Shown here: piece after piece, positions 1 through 11,887 of the stretch
How positions within the stretch are numbered: position 1 is the first letter of the stretch
How the letters are laid out: the number at the start of each line of letters is the position of its first letter
Assembly (NCBI RefSeq): GCF_910596095.1
Contig: NC_056552.1
Coordinates: 7,421,111 to 7,485,110, forward strand
Direction: 5' to 3'
DNA length: 64,000 nucleotides
From: Thunnus maccoyii
Lineage: Eukaryota; Chordata; Actinopteri; Scombriformes; Scombridae
The notes under the pieces: generated by a model
Told to the model about the DNA's origin: nothing
Databases searched by the model: none
The model's input: the letters and a program-made list of their open reading frames with translations, nothing else
Program-made: the position numbers and the translations under genes

Positions 1-184
1 CATAAAAATCCCCTACCCATGTATTAATACTGGTGAGCAAACCAGTAGTTTTGTACTGCTGCTGCATCATAAAGTCACCTTTCAACTCAAATATAAGACA
101 CATTTGAACATTTTTAACATGAACGTTTTTGTCAGTAATGAGTAGACGTGAATACTGAGTTTCATTAAATGTGCTCTCTTACAG

Positions 185-3100
185 CCTAATCTGCACAGTC
201 ACACCCTGCCTCGAACACACTCCTCCTCTTCTCTGCCTGGTAAGTCTCATGTCTGATCTGATGATGAATTTAATTCATCCATGAGGGGAAACTGGATAAT
301 TTGATGCTGAAGGAGATTAAATATAATATGAATCTGAAAATGAATGAGCTCCTTAGGGCTTGGCTCCCTGCTCTTTTTTTAATCATTTCATGAAATCTAT
401 AAATTCATCTTGTAACATGAAGTGTGTGTGAACTGCATAAAGAATTTCTTTCTCACCGCATGTAAGGTTAACTTTCATATTAGTTGCATCTTTTTTTTTT
501 CTGTGCATGATCACTGTGTGTGTGTGTGTGTGTGTGTGCGCGGACGTGGGTGCACTGGCTTTATCTCATGCATGTGTGTGTCTTGTCTTAGACTTCAGTG
601 TGGCTAACCCGAGTGTAGGGGTACGTGGCTCTCCTCCGTGCCCCAATGGAGACGTCTTCAGTGCAGACATTACTTCACCTGCGCGACCTCTTATACGCTC
701 GCAGTCTTTCCACAACGCCCCAGGTAAATAGCCTTCTGCCCCTCCCTCTGGTCCCCACGTGAAGAAGCCAAGCATTGTTTACTGTTTCACCACACTGAAA
801 AATTGTTACAGTCCTTTGGCAGAGAATAAGTCAAAGCAAAGCTCTGCTACCTCATAAACCCCCCCAGCCCCCTCCTCAGGGCCCGTTCTTGGTATTGTTC
901 AGACATTCGCATGGCGCCATCCACCATCCCCACACCTCAAAGCTTTCGTCTGTGTCTGCCTTGCAGCAGGGCCTCTTGGGTAATTACCTCACCTGAAGGG
1001 CGCTTTCTGGCTTTTAGGGAGCCGTGAATGCTGTCGCTGTAAAGCATAAGCTTTTCTACACTGCTGTGATACTCCACAACATCTGTTTGCCAGCACAAAC
1101 TCCTACAGGATTTCCAAGAAAGCCTCCTCCCCCGTTAAAAGTCTCCTTCACCACAGGAGGGGCATTTGAAGTCAATTAAAGAACACATATCCCCCATATG
1201 CCCCCAGTTTCGGCCTTTGTGGCCATCTGAACATCCTCATCCCCTCTTGTCCTGCGTCCCCTCTCTGCTGGACATTCACTGCATGGTCGCTTTCGCAATG
1301 CCTCTTGGCTAACCGCCACTGTTATAGAGTGTTGCCTAACCTACGTATGTTTCTGTCAGCATGGAAAGTAGAGGAGTAGAGGCTGGTTTGCATCATCAGC
1401 AACAGGAGGTGTGGTTTATAACTGTGGAGCTATTGTTGAAGTAAATGTCGAATCAATGGATGAGGCTAAAATATTGGCATCCTCGACTATTCCTTGCAGA
1501 GTGATGTAGCAATACTGACTACTTTAATCTCACAATCAGTCCCAAAAAGTTGTGTACACACACGTGTGTTCCATTTAAACTCCTCTAAAATGTCAATCCT
1601 AAAAGCCTTACCCTCTCTATTGATGCTGAATCCCTCACAGCCATGTACACCAAGCCTGGTGTGCAACTGCTCCAGCTTACGAATTATAGTCGGATAGTGC
1701 TTTAAACAAAACAACTTTGTTCACCATGGAAACCCATTATTTGAAAGTACAGGAAAGATTTCTGCTCCACATGGCGTATGCCTTGGCAGGGCTGAGGAAA
1801 CACATGCACCGACCAAACTCTGAGGAGACGAGTAGAACAAGCGATACAACTTGTCTCTCTGGGTCAACTCTGTCCAATAAATTCCACTGCAACGGTGCGA
1901 AGAAAATTCCTGTTTAAAAATACACTTCTTAGGTGTTATGATGCACAAGTTAAATTGGACATTAAGAGAAACTTACTGTACATGTTTTTTCTTGCACAGT
2001 TTGTACCTAAGATGACTTCACACAAACAAATTAAAACTGTAAATCTGTTTGTCTTCCAGGGTCTCCCCTCCATTATCAGCACCATCACCACCCTGCTTCT
2101 CTTCTGCCCCACCACCAGCACTACCACTTGCCCTACATGGGCAACACTCACTTCCCATTCCCATACCCAGGTACTTCAGGCTCTCCAAAAACAGCAGGGA
2201 TCCATCCTCCCCTCACACGTGTAGCCAGTAACCCCACTTTCCCCTCCATTTCCTCCCCAGCCCCGGGCTCCCCAAGTCCTCTGAATGAGACCCCGAGCCC
2301 CGGCAGCAATGAGAGCGTCCCCATGTCCCCACCTGCGGCTCAGCATCCCAACATGTGGCCCTCAGACACGCAGCCCCTATTTTCTTTGGCTAACGTCATC
2401 TCTATGGCCATGAGCATGGCCCAGTCTTTCATCCCTCCTGCGAGCCTGTCCACCCAGGGGATACCCTCCTTTCCAGGTTTCCACCCCCAGCTACCCGCTC
2501 ACATGACCCCACAGTCAGGGTACCAATCCGTCTACCCACAACATTACCAGACCACGCCAGCAGAAGTTTCTTACCCTACACCTGGCATGCCAGCTCAGAA
2601 CAACATCTACCACAGCCCTGAGAATACACTACAAATGGATGGATCGGGTTTTCCTCTGAGTAGACCCCCAACCCGCCCACATGCTGTCTCTCCACTTTCC
2701 TTGCCTTCCACTCCTCAACAGGCTCCTCAGGAGCCTCTGCAGCAGGTTGGACTCTCCAGTCTCCCCAACCTGACCCAGGAGGACAGTCTCCACAGTTATG
2801 TGGCCCCGTTCTCTGCCCAAGTTCCAGCCCAGACGACACCCAGATCAGAAGTCTCCAGTTCAAACTCGTCAGATCTTTCGCCATCACCCCCAGAGACCCC
2901 AGAAAACACCGTGAGTCAACATTAGTTACTTTTATGTCAGGATTTATATCAGCTGAGATTCCTTTACAGCTATGTTATGTGTAAGCAAATTGAAGCTGAA
3001 ATGACTAGTTGATTAATTGATTGACAGCAAGTTAATCAACAATTTTGATAACTGATTAATCGTTTGACATTTATCAGGCCAAAATGCCAAATATTTCTTC

Positions 3101-6100
3101 ATTTCCAAATGTAAATGTGAGGATTTGCCCTTTGTTCTCTATTTTAAATGATTGTAAATTGAATATATGTGGATTTTGGACTGTTGGTTTGACAGAACAA
3201 ACTATTTGAAGATCCTGACTTGGATTCTTGGAAATAGTGATGATATTTCTTCACAATTTTCTTACATTTTAAAGACTAAACGGTTCATTGATTAATAAAA
3301 AAAAAAAATAGGCATAAACCAATACAACTTTTTCTCCAGTACTCCTCCAATACCTCAACTCAGGGTATCTGCTGAAACCGATGACTGCTCAGATACTTGA
3401 GCTGTCTTTTTCCAAAAACTGTGTACTGCACTGCCTGGCACTGATTGAGATAACTTTATGTAAGCTAGCATTAGGCCAGGGATTACTGTGGCACTAAAAA
3501 CTGAGTTGGTGTCCCGCCATGACTGAATGAATGAACTGATAGCTGAAACACGAACACTGAAAAAGACTGTATTTAATGTGGATTGATCACATCTGGCCAA
3601 TTGGCTGTAGCACTGATGCTAATAATGTTTATTCTTCTTGTCTAGTTATCATCCTTCAGCCCTAAATTGCATCCTCCTGTACCCGAGATGAATGCCAGTA
3701 GCTCCAAACCAAAAGCCTCCTCCACTGCCTCTGGTAAGAAATCCTGTGCATGTTCTTTTGCTCCTAAAACAGCCTTTCTTCCGTCTCTGGATCATAAACA
3801 CCTAATGTGATGTATGTTACTACCGTAGGGCTTGGAGAGCTGGAAAATGACATTCTGTATGATGTTTTTGTTTGCAACCCAAACAAACCCACACACGCTT
3901 GTGTATACACACAAATGCACCCACAGCCATACAGCCGTACACGTTTTTCTTTTTCTCTGCTGCATTTTATGATGTATTGGGTCTAAATACAGTCTGATGT
4001 CTCTGTTACGGTCAATTTGCCTTTTGAGTTGTTTTCAGCTCCCTTTCTCTTTCTCTCCGTTGTATCCTGGGTGACATTATCACCTCTTAGCGGTGCCTCA
4101 GCAGCCATTGCGTAACCAGGAGTCTGGATGTAATGTTCCATTCAGTATGAACACAAACGTAGGTGATTGCAGCCCTACCCACCGGCAAGAACCAATCAGT
4201 GAGCAGCCGTGCTCGTTACAGGCCTCTCCTTCCATATCCACACCTGTCTGTATTTATACCGTCCTCAGAAGCCCACATTGAACAAAGTCCCTCTGTTTCA
4301 GTGGGCACAGACCCAGACGCTTCCTGTGCTTACTGTAAGGAGGACACTTAGTGGGCAAACTGAGGTACTGCAGGATCTGAAACCCTAAAATGGTCTGCAG
4401 CTGTGAGCGCATGCAGTGACTGTTTGCGTCACTCCATTTTATGTGACAGCAGATAAACAACCCTGTTACAATTATGAGTTATAATCGCTGCCATAAATGA
4501 AAGCTCTATAGCGGATATCTTCATACTCTTAGAAGTTACTATTTTAGGAAATAAGACACAATGACAAAAGCGCGATACCTCTTCCAAGGTTGTTGGCAAT
4601 AAAACACCTTATTAGATTTAATCAAACTCTGGCAGTCATGACTGAGTGGAGCTTTGTTCTACTGATCAATCAGCTCTGATCAGATTAGAAAACAATTGCT
4701 ACTGTTTAGCCAATGATTGGCAGTCACTCCTACAAATTGGCTGCCCAGATGTTACAACTTCTTATTCATGGACTCTAAAAGTAAGTAGAGAGATATACTG
4801 CAAGTGACTTGTATTGATATTAACCAATATAACATGTTATTTATCAAAAAATCCATATATTAGACATAAATTTAGATACTTAATCAGGTAATTAACGTAC
4901 ATTTTCTTTGAAGGGGAACCAGACTTGTTAAAATTTTGTGTAGTGGACTGCATACACTGATTAACACATTTTCTTCCTCTATATTACAGAGGTACAGTCG
5001 GCACCAGTGACTGTTGGGCGATTCCAGGTGACGCCCAGCATGGACATCCCTGCGCCTGTCGCCATCGTTGTACCTGCTGCACCACAGCCAGCAGACAGTG
5101 GCAGCACCCCATCAGAGAGCAGCACAGAGGAACAGGGAGAGTCCGAGACCAGCCTGGGCACCTCACTCACCATGTCCCCTCCTCACCCACATCCCCACAG
5201 AGGGTCGACAGGGGTCCTCCAGGAGGTTGATGGGCAGACTGGATGGACTGGTAGTCAGGAGCAGCAGCAGCAGCAGCTGCAAAACAGAGAAGAAGAGGAC
5301 GAGGAGGAAGAAGAGGAGGCAGGGGTTGTTGGGGAACGACAGAGGACAAGGAAGAGGAATCGGAGGAGGGCGTACAGCCTCAGCCTGATGGGGACGTCTG
5401 CAGACAGCGGACTCTCAGTGACAGCTGCCGAGATGGAGGGGAGGCTGTGGGACGGAGCGGCAGGCAGCCCGCAGTACAGCAATGCCCTTCACCATTTATG
5501 GATGATGACATACAACCGCAATACTCCCTACCTAAGCAGTGATGACTCAGACAGTGATGATGAAGAAATGCTGGAAGAGCTTCAGGAACTTAGAGAGAAG
5601 TAAGTGACACCACTGAAGATGCCCAAAATAACAGTGCAACTCTGAAAAGGTATATTGACAGAGAACAGAGGACAAAGCTATTTATGAAATTGAAGAGGGA
5701 AAAATGGTTTCATCAGGAAAATCTGAAGCAGTCAACTAAATGGGGTCGAATATGAATACTTACAAAGGGAGTAAAAAAGGTCTTTTGTCTGGGCTCCCAC
5801 ATTCACTTTTGCAGTAAATTTAAACATTTTCCAATTGCTAATTTTCTATTATGATTGTCTTGGGACAAAGTGCTTTGGGGTAACAAAAGAAGAAGAAGTA
5901 AAAATGAAAAGTTATTAAGGCCTCATTTTCTGCTCTCCATCTTTATAATGAATGTTTAAGTTTAAGTTGTTAAATCATCAAAATGAGCAACCCCTTTATG
6001 AACACATGTCTCCATCATTAGGTTTTTGTCCTTAGATAGAGCTCAGGTCTATTGATGAATTTTGTAGAGCTGAAACAAACTATTATTTTCATTATGGATT

Positions 6101-7960
6101 CATCCGTTGAAGAATGCCAGTTTCCCAGAGCCCAGCATGATGTCATCAAACTGCTTCTTTTGTCCAACAAACAGTCCAAATCCCAGTAATCCCATAATCA
6201 AATTATAAATACAGAAAACAGAAAAAGCAGCAAATCATCTCATTTGAGAAGCTGGATCCAGCAAAAATGTTTTGCCTGATAAGTTACTGAAAATTATTTT
6301 AAAAATATCAAAGATCTTGTAGAATTATTTCCTGTAAATTGATTAATCAAAGAATTGCTTCAGCGCTAGAGTTTTGATGCTATTTTATTTAATCATGTCA
6401 AGTAAAAGAAAATCGAGAAATCGTCCATAATCAGAAGCTTTTTGAGAACTTAATTTCCTTCCAAGCCTCCAAGGATTTTCAAGGTCCTGTTTAACTGTTT
6501 GACTTTCCAAAGCACCAAAAGATGGGACTTTTAACCGCTCACATTTGTTACTGTTTGTCCTTCATCAGACATCTGACAGAGGTGCAGGCCCTGCAAGCTG
6601 CCCAAAAGCGAGAGATTGAGGAGCTGTATGAGAAGATGGGAAAGGTTCCCCCTCCAGGCATCGTCTCTCCTGCTGCTATGTTGTCCAATCGACAGCGCCG
6701 CCTGTCCAAGGGGAGCGGTTTCCCCTCGTCCCGCAGAAACAGCCTGCAGCGCTTGGACATTTTGCCACTCCAAGGTAAGGAAGAGTATCCATATTTCTTT
6801 CTATTAGAGAAAGATCTGGTAAATATGTGACAACTTAATGTCTAAATGTGTATTATAATGCATGTACTGCTTGTTTTCCCAGGTATCATTAGGAGAAACT
6901 CTCTTGGAGGTAGCAGCAGTGGCTCCCAGGATAAACCAAGCAAAGGCGTCACCTTTGCCACTGACATTAGTAGAATGGTGAGTGTACGTTGCATAGTGGT
7001 GGAAGAAGTACTCAGATACTTTACTTAAGTAAAAGTACCAATACAGCAATGTAAAAATACTCCACTACAAGGAAAAGTCCGTTATGAAAAATCCTTCTTA
7101 CGTCAAAGTACAAGTACAAGTATTAGCAGCAAAATGTAGTTAAAATATTGCAGTAAAAGTAGTGGTTTGGTCCCTCTGACTGATATATTATTATATGTGA
7201 CATCATTAGATTATTAATACTGAAGCATCAGTGTTAGAGCAGCATGTTACTGTTGTAGCTGCTGGAGGTGGAGCTAGTTTCAACTACTGCATACAGGAGT
7301 CGGGTCCCTCTAAAGGGTCACCAGATAAATCTGAGGGGTCGTGAGATGATTAATGGGAGAGGAAAGAAGAAAAAACAAAGTTCTGATACACAAATCTGTT
7401 TTTTAGTTTTTGGACTTTTTCTCTAATCTTTAATTTGGTGAAATATTGGATCATTTGAACATTTATTGAAATGAAACCATGTGAGAAGTTTAGAGGGAAA
7501 AAATCACTATTTGGTGGAGCTGTTAACAACTCATAGACATGTGAAATGTGACCCCGACTACACACTGCTTTTTGTAAGATGTCAAAAGCCAAAAACGTTG
7601 GAAACCACTGGTTTCATCTTTAACAACGTGTTGTATTTTAAAAGCTTGTTATATTATCCATTGTGTCAAATCTTCATCTGAAAAGTAACTAAAGCTGTCA
7701 AATAAATGTGGTGGAGTAGAAAGTACAATATTTCCCTCTGAAATGAAGTAGAGTGGAAGTTTAAAGTAGCACAGAGTGGAAATACTCAATTAAAGTACCT
7801 CAAAATTGTACTTTATTACAGTACTTGAGTAAATGTATTTAGTAACATTCCACCACTGACATTGCATAAAAACTTCATATTACTATTCTGTGTTAAATGC
7901 AACCAAAAAAGGTTTTGTTCTCACTTTGTGTATTTTTTTCCCATCTCTCCTTTATAGTAA
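185..7960 (+). CDS. wnk4: WNK-family serine/threonine kinase, C-terminal exons, probably WNK4 (5' part outside window)
   Basis: WNK kinases sense chloride and cell volume and act through SPAK/OSR1 on cation-chloride cotransporters. The kinase domain lies upstream of the window; this is the regulatory tail. Coding exons read as 185-239, 592-723, 2060-2910, 3646-3733, 4990-5599, 6569-6774, 6883-6977 and the stop codon at 7958-7960. All have GT-AG borders and phases that join, about 679 codons. The 851-bp exon is Pro/Ser/His-rich. The 610-bp exon opens with a GRFQV motif (RFxV, SPAK/OSR1 docking), then a Gln/Glu-rich run and DDSDSDDEE. This leads into a coiled coil ([20 protein letters not shown]) ending in a KVPPPG segment. 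The last exons carry RRLS, two RRNS sites and KGVTF. In mammalian WNK4 comparable C-terminal sites are described as SGK1/PKA targets, a calmodulin-binding stretch and a PP1-binding VxF. WNK family is near certain. WNK4 rather than WNK2 or WNK3 rests mainly on the adjacent coa3-cntd1 pair. Confidence 0.88.
513..539 (+). repeat. (GT)n microsatellite in a wnk4 intron
   Basis: An uninterrupted GT run sits about 55 bp upstream of the acceptor of the exon at 592. It is a likely length-polymorphic locus. Nothing indicates a function. Confidence 0.9.
724..2059 (+). other. wnk4 intron, no recognised element
   Basis: The intron has a GTAAAT donor and a pyrimidine-rich TTCCAG acceptor, phase 1. The short open frames inside (around 1490-1920) lack splice context and have ordinary composition, so I see no exon or mobile element here. 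Confidence 0.7.
2991..3310. mobile_element. Degenerate non-autonomous hAT-like repeat (family copy 1)
   Basis: It lies in the wnk4 intron 2911-3645. It opens with GAAGCTGAAATGAC and has GATTAAT-type ends and internal phrases shared with the copies at 6065-6368 and 59857-60154. Its right end runs into an A-rich tract, so no clean target duplication is visible. The family assignment rests on those two better-preserved copies. Confidence 0.45.
3734..4989 (+). other. wnk4 intron, no confirmed element
   Basis: This 1.26-kb phase-1 intron separates the 88-bp and 610-bp exons. It holds an open Pro/Gln/Ser-rich stretch at 4091-4158 with splice-like borders, whose inclusion would shift the downstream frame (see rejected items). 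Otherwise it is AT-rich unique sequence with a short CA-rich tract near 3890. Confidence 0.6.
5019..5030 (+). other. RFxV docking motif codons in wnk4
   Basis: Codons CGA TTC CAG GTG encode R-F-Q-V, preceded by TVG and followed by TPS. RFxV/I peptides are the established ligand of the conserved C-terminal domain of SPAK and OSR1. The motif is 11 codons into the exon, so it would be lost if this exon were skipped. The motif is read directly; the partner is inferred from family knowledge. Confidence 0.8.
6065..6368. mobile_element. Short non-autonomous hAT-like element (family copy 2) with 8-bp target duplication
   Basis: The left end reads TAGAGCTGAAACAAAC and the right end, reverse-complemented, TAGCGCTGAAGCAATT. 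Flanking 8-mers are GAATTTTG (6057-6064) and GAGTTTTG (6369-6376), 7 of 8 identical. An 8-bp duplication with TAG-type ends fits the hAT superfamily. At 304 bp it has no coding capacity. It sits in wnk4 intron 5600-6568. Confidence 0.7.
6994..7858. mobile_element. 865-bp non-autonomous hAT element in the last wnk4 intron
   Basis: Terminal inverted repeats are TAGTGGTGGAAGAAGTACTC on the left and, reverse-complemented from the right, CAGTGGTGGAATGTTACTAA. Flanking 8-mers are ACGTTGCA (6986-6993) and ACATTGCA (7859-7866), 7 of 8 identical. The termini are rich in AAGTA repeats, as in a very common teleost hAT MITE group. No transposase frame is present. The element starts 16 bp after the splice donor at 6978 and fills most of the 980-bp intron. 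Confidence 0.85.
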
Positions 7961-9885
7961 TAAACTCTCAGCCAAGCACGCTGTATATCTAGACTACCTC
8001 ATCTGAAGTGTGACTACAATGGTCAAACCCGTCCTGTAGGAGGATCGCTTTAACCCTTTCACTGGCACACTGATCAGAAAACCGCTTCCCTCTGCCAGCG
8101 ATCACAAGGTTCTGCCAGTGGTCATTTACCTCAACGCGTAGAAACTCATCAGTACAGCTGGATTCACACAGGAACTGTTACGTCCTTCGTCAGATCTGGT
8201 GAATTTGTTGCAGCTAAAAAGCACAGAATACCTGCCAATCCGGTTCATGTTGAAAATGACAAGTTCATTTTTTCCCTCCTGTAAATAAACTGTCAGACCT
8301 AATGGTTCACAATGAAACAACCTCCGTCCTGGTTGCCACAGCGCTCTGCAGACGTCACATCCCAGTTTGATTTAAATGTTTTCTTTTGAGCAAGCTTTTT
8401 GTATTAACGCAGTCAAGTCATGGCACTTCCTATGACTTTGACCCAGACTGATGATAGTTGCTGTTGTTGTTGCTGTTTTCCTGCTTGTCTGACTCACTGT
8501 CGTTAATCAATCTGAACACAGTAACGTGAACCACAGTGAGGCTCTGACACTTTCACTGACGGTTGTCGTACACAGATGACAACAACATTTTTGGAGAATC
8601 TCACAACTTATTTGCTGTAGTTTGTTAATGATGTCTCGGCACCTGCTGACTGCACAGTTCATACACTCCCGTTAGTAGAGTTGATTACTGCCATCCAGGG
8701 GCTGATGAGAGCAGTCTAGATGCATTGTACAGTTTGATTTATTCAGATATGTATTATAAAAACATGTCGTTGTACATCTTTACTTCCTTTAGTGATTTTG
8801 ACACCAGATCAGATGACTAGACTCTGCCTGGAGAGGTATGACTGCAGTTCTGACATTTTTAGTGGAAATTATTTCCAGGGGTGACGGACGACACCACAGC
8901 AGTATGCTGAAAAGATATCATTTCCGTCAACACATATATATATATGAAGATGTTTCAGAAAGAAAAATGGTTGTACAACAGTTATAAATGTTGGCAAGTA
9001 GCTCGCTTCAGCAAAAAGAAAATTTTCAAAGCATCGAATGGGAAGAAATGTGGTTAAATAGTTCAAAAGACTTGTGTAGAGACGTCACATCAATATTCAA
9101 ATACTATAGCTGATTTAAGATGGAAACAAAGGATTTATTTGTATTGATTAGTTGTGAAAAACCCACCTAGGTTATAGACTACTGGCTTTCCTGTCAATTG
9201 TAAATGTGTACATAGTAGAGTGCATTTATAGATTATGTTTACAAGTTATGTGTAAACAAAATATTTCAGCAACCTTAATTCTTGCTCAAGCAAAAAAAAA
9301 AAAAATCATATTTTGTCGCTTGTTTCAATAGATCAAGCACCTTGTGCACTTTAGTAAATTCTATTGTAGTTTTCAATAATTTAACACATTTGTGGATAAA
9401 ACTGTGTTCACTCGAGGAAGAGCTGATACGTTTTCCTGTTATTTTCCATAAGGGAGTTAAGAGAACATTCTCCACAATATGTTTGATCACAATATTTCGT
9501 ATTGGATCACAGTAATGATGATATACCCTCCCACAGTTAAAATAAGAAGTATATTGTGGGATAGATAAATCAGTCCAAGCTGTGAATCTGTAGCTGTTGC
9601 CTTATAAAAATATTCACAACACACACACTGAATGTTATGGCAGTTAAACTCCTGTAAGATTTTCCAAAGTTCATAATATATTCAAAGAAAAAGTTTTCAT
9701 TTCAAAATTTTGAATGTAAATATATAATTGTATTGCTTTCTGAAGCTGCTGTCCTGCCATGCTGAATCTGTGCCTTTCCCTTACAATGTCTTATTTTATA
9801 TTTTTACTCTCCAGATTTGGTGGCTAGATCAGACTCTGTATATCAAATTTTTGAGAAAAATAAATGCAAATGTAAATATTGCGGC
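7961..9885 (+). other. wnk4: wnk4 3' untranslated region
   Basis: After the stop codon at 7958-7960 no splice signals or long frames appear. A canonical AATAAA at 9859-9864 is followed by a T/GT-rich tract, so the transcript probably ends near 9880. An earlier AATAAA at 8283-8288 could give a shorter form. The UTR is AT-rich with a short AT run near 8935 and many TTTA/ATTTA-like words. Confidence 0.6.
9859..9864 (+). terminator. Poly(A) signal AATAAA for wnk4
   Basis: A canonical hexamer with T-rich sequence downstream (9917-9925). It is about 130 bp from the opposing coa3 signal, so the two genes converge closely. Confidence 0.55.
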
Positions 9886-9995
9886 TCTTTTGTCATCTTT
9901 ACTGCTTCACCAAGTGTTTTTTTTTCTTGCAGAAATACTTACATAGAGTCATGATTGCATTTAAAAAAAAAAAAAAAAATCAAATACATTAGATT

Positions 9996-10001
9996 TTTAT
10001 T
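9996..10001 (-). terminator. Poly(A) signal AATAAA for coa3
   Basis: TTTATT on the + strand is AATAAA on the coa3 strand, about 480 bp beyond the coa3 stop. The T/A-rich block that follows could serve as downstream element. Confidence 0.5.
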
Positions 10002-10481
10002 TTACAAATGATCACTTTATCAACATAAATAAACAGGACGATCTGTGTGTCATTTCATCGCTGTCACTGGCATTCTGTTTGTGTTGAAGGCCACTGTAGA
10101 TTTAACATCATTTTCTGTCTGAGGTTTAGAAATATTCTCCTCATATTGGATGCACAACAGAAGAGATGATCGGACTGCACTGGCTGGCAATTTGTTAGGT
10201 AATGGTAGTAATTACTCTACAGTCTGGGGCCTTTTGGGCAGCATGTAAGGTCATGTTGAGGTCAGTGGATCTGTCCTTTCCCCTGACAGGTGAGCAAATC
10301 AAGACACATCTAGTTTAAAGTCAGCAGCAGAACCACACAATCACCCTACACGAATCGAGACAAAAAACAAAGTCCAGCGCTGTCTCAACATGAAAAAGAC
10401 AGCAGCCACTCATGGAATATGAATCAGTGGCAGCAGTGTCCACATAAGTCCTTTCTTGGTTAAGTGCAGGACAGACGCATC

Positions 10482-11777
10482 TCAGTTGGCACCAGTCTTA
10501 GGTCCCTGCATTCTTGCACGCTTGGCTTCTTCGTCCATTTCATCCATGATCCGCTCCTGGGAGACTGAGTAAAATGTGTAGCCATCTAATAGGGGAGCAA
10601 GTTGTCAAGGCAAACATGTGGAAGTAAGACGTGTACTAGAACAAACATTACAAGACATGACATGCAAGCAGCAAGTCAGCCAGGTGTTTCAGATCAAACC
10701 ATAACATGACAGGTTCAAAATCCACAAACAATGATAAGTGTAATGTAAGAATGTGGAGAGCATATTTTGATACTCTTTTATAACACCACTACTCACTCCA
10801 TATATACTCTAAGAATATGGGGAGCAAGTTAAAATACCCTATTATAAACATCTTTATTATTGTTATTACAATAAAGACAGTAAACTTTGCTAATTCTATG
10901 TGGTTTCACATACCAGCAACTCCACTCATTACGTATGAGTAAATATATCATGGTACACTACAAATATTTCATTTGTGAGTGAGAAAGCAAATACATTTTG
11001 CCAAGTATTCTCACACAGATAGTAGACGTAAATGTATATATGTGTATACAGTCTCGACAGCATGTCCGACAGCAAGGTTGCGCGAAAGGCGGAAACAGGA
11101 GCCCAAGATTGTTGGTCGTGCGCATGTGTGCGCGTGCGCAGATCCGCTAAGTAGCACACCTACAGATTGAGTGCTTTGCAAATAGTATTCGGTGCTAATT
11201 AATAGCCTAAATAAGAAACCGTTTCAAACACACAAAATTAATGTTTTACTTAGCTAATGCACTAAAACCCTAATTCATATTATGTTTTTCTTTTTTGAAC
11301 CCCCAGTTATGGTTAGCTATGCCAGAACTTCTCTCTTAGCTGTTAAGCATTCATTGAATGGAGGACAAGTTAGCGTAGCCTTATCTTTCAGTTATTCGAA
11401 TAATTCACAGCCAATAAAGTCTCAAATGCAACCTGCGAGGATAAATTAGCGTTAGGTGTCATGTTGAGCGATGATAAACACTGTTACCTGATTCAAATGC
11501 AGGGAGGTCAGAGTAACTTTAGCGCGCTAAGCTAACGTTTAGTTACATAGTTCACCTTGTGTTGACGTTTGGTAAGGATACAAATTCCCAGAACAAGCGC
11601 TCCGATGGCGAGTCCTGTCACGACGTTTCGTGTCCTCAGCTTCTGTGTTTTCTTCTTCCACTGCTCAAGCTCCACCTGTCTTATGTAGTACATCTGCTCT
11701 TTAGAAAGACCCTCTTTGATCGGGTCTATCCTGGTCGCAAAGGGAGCATCGGACTCCTTCGGCGTCTTGTCAGCCAT
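10482..11777 (-). CDS. coa3: Cytochrome c oxidase assembly factor 3 (COA3/CCDC56/MITRAC12)
   Basis: COA3 is a small inner-membrane mitochondrial protein that binds newly made COX1 in the MITRAC assembly intermediate. Two coding exons: 11582-11777 (65 codons plus one base) and 10482-10585, joined in phase 1 by a GT-AG intron. The product is 99 residues, close to the roughly 106-residue mammalian protein. In order: a hydrophilic N-terminus, a basic stretch with EQWKKKTQKLRTRN, one hydrophobic helix at about residues 51-71 (VTGLAIGALVLGIYGYTFYS), and an acidic then basic tail (SQERIMDEMDEEAKRAR). The helix and the GYTFYS/SQER stretch match human COA3 closely. The start is the first ATG in frame; upstream there are only TTG codons. 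The gene converges on wnk4, and cntd1 starts 1.8 kb away on the other strand, as in tetrapods. Confidence 0.96.
10586..11581 (-). other. coa3 intron with a CpG-bearing stretch
   Basis: The donor is GTATCC, the acceptor CTATTAG. Around 11070-11150 the otherwise AT-rich intron becomes GC-rich with several CGCGC and GCGCA words. It could be an internal regulatory patch, but no motif is decisive. No exon seen. Confidence 0.5.
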
Positions 11778-11851
11778 GTCTGCAGCAGTCAATGAGGTGT
11801 TTTTTTTTTTTTTTAAATACAAAACTTTATTCAACGAAACGATTGTGCATG

Positions 11852-11859
11852 TTACGTCA
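11852..11859 (-). promoter_or_regulatory. CRE/ATF-like motif upstream of coa3
   Basis: TTACGTCA (TGACGTAA on the gene strand) lies about 75 bp upstream of the coa3 start codon. It resembles a one-mismatch CREB/ATF site, a type often seen at promoters of mitochondrial housekeeping genes. Motif match only. Confidence 0.3.
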
Positions 11860-11887
11860 CGCAGAAAACAAGTATCCTACACAATCT

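Noticed and set aside
4091..4158. Possible cassette exon of wnk4 ([12 protein letters not shown]...)
   Set aside because: Splice-like borders and Pro/Gln/Ser composition, and it can be entered in phase 1, but it leaves in phase 0 and would shift the frame of the next exon. The donor (AAC-GTAGGT) is also weak.
5255..5482. Minus-strand poly-Ser/Cys open frame
   Set aside because: Antisense of the Gln/Glu-rich segment of wnk4; repeats explain the open frame.
11532..11834. Longer 100-residue version of COA3 with a Lys-rich N-terminus and a different C-terminus
   Set aside because: The extra N-terminal codons start at TTG in an A-run, and the extra C-terminal codons read through the intron donor at 11581. 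The spliced version restores the IYGYTFYS match to COA3.
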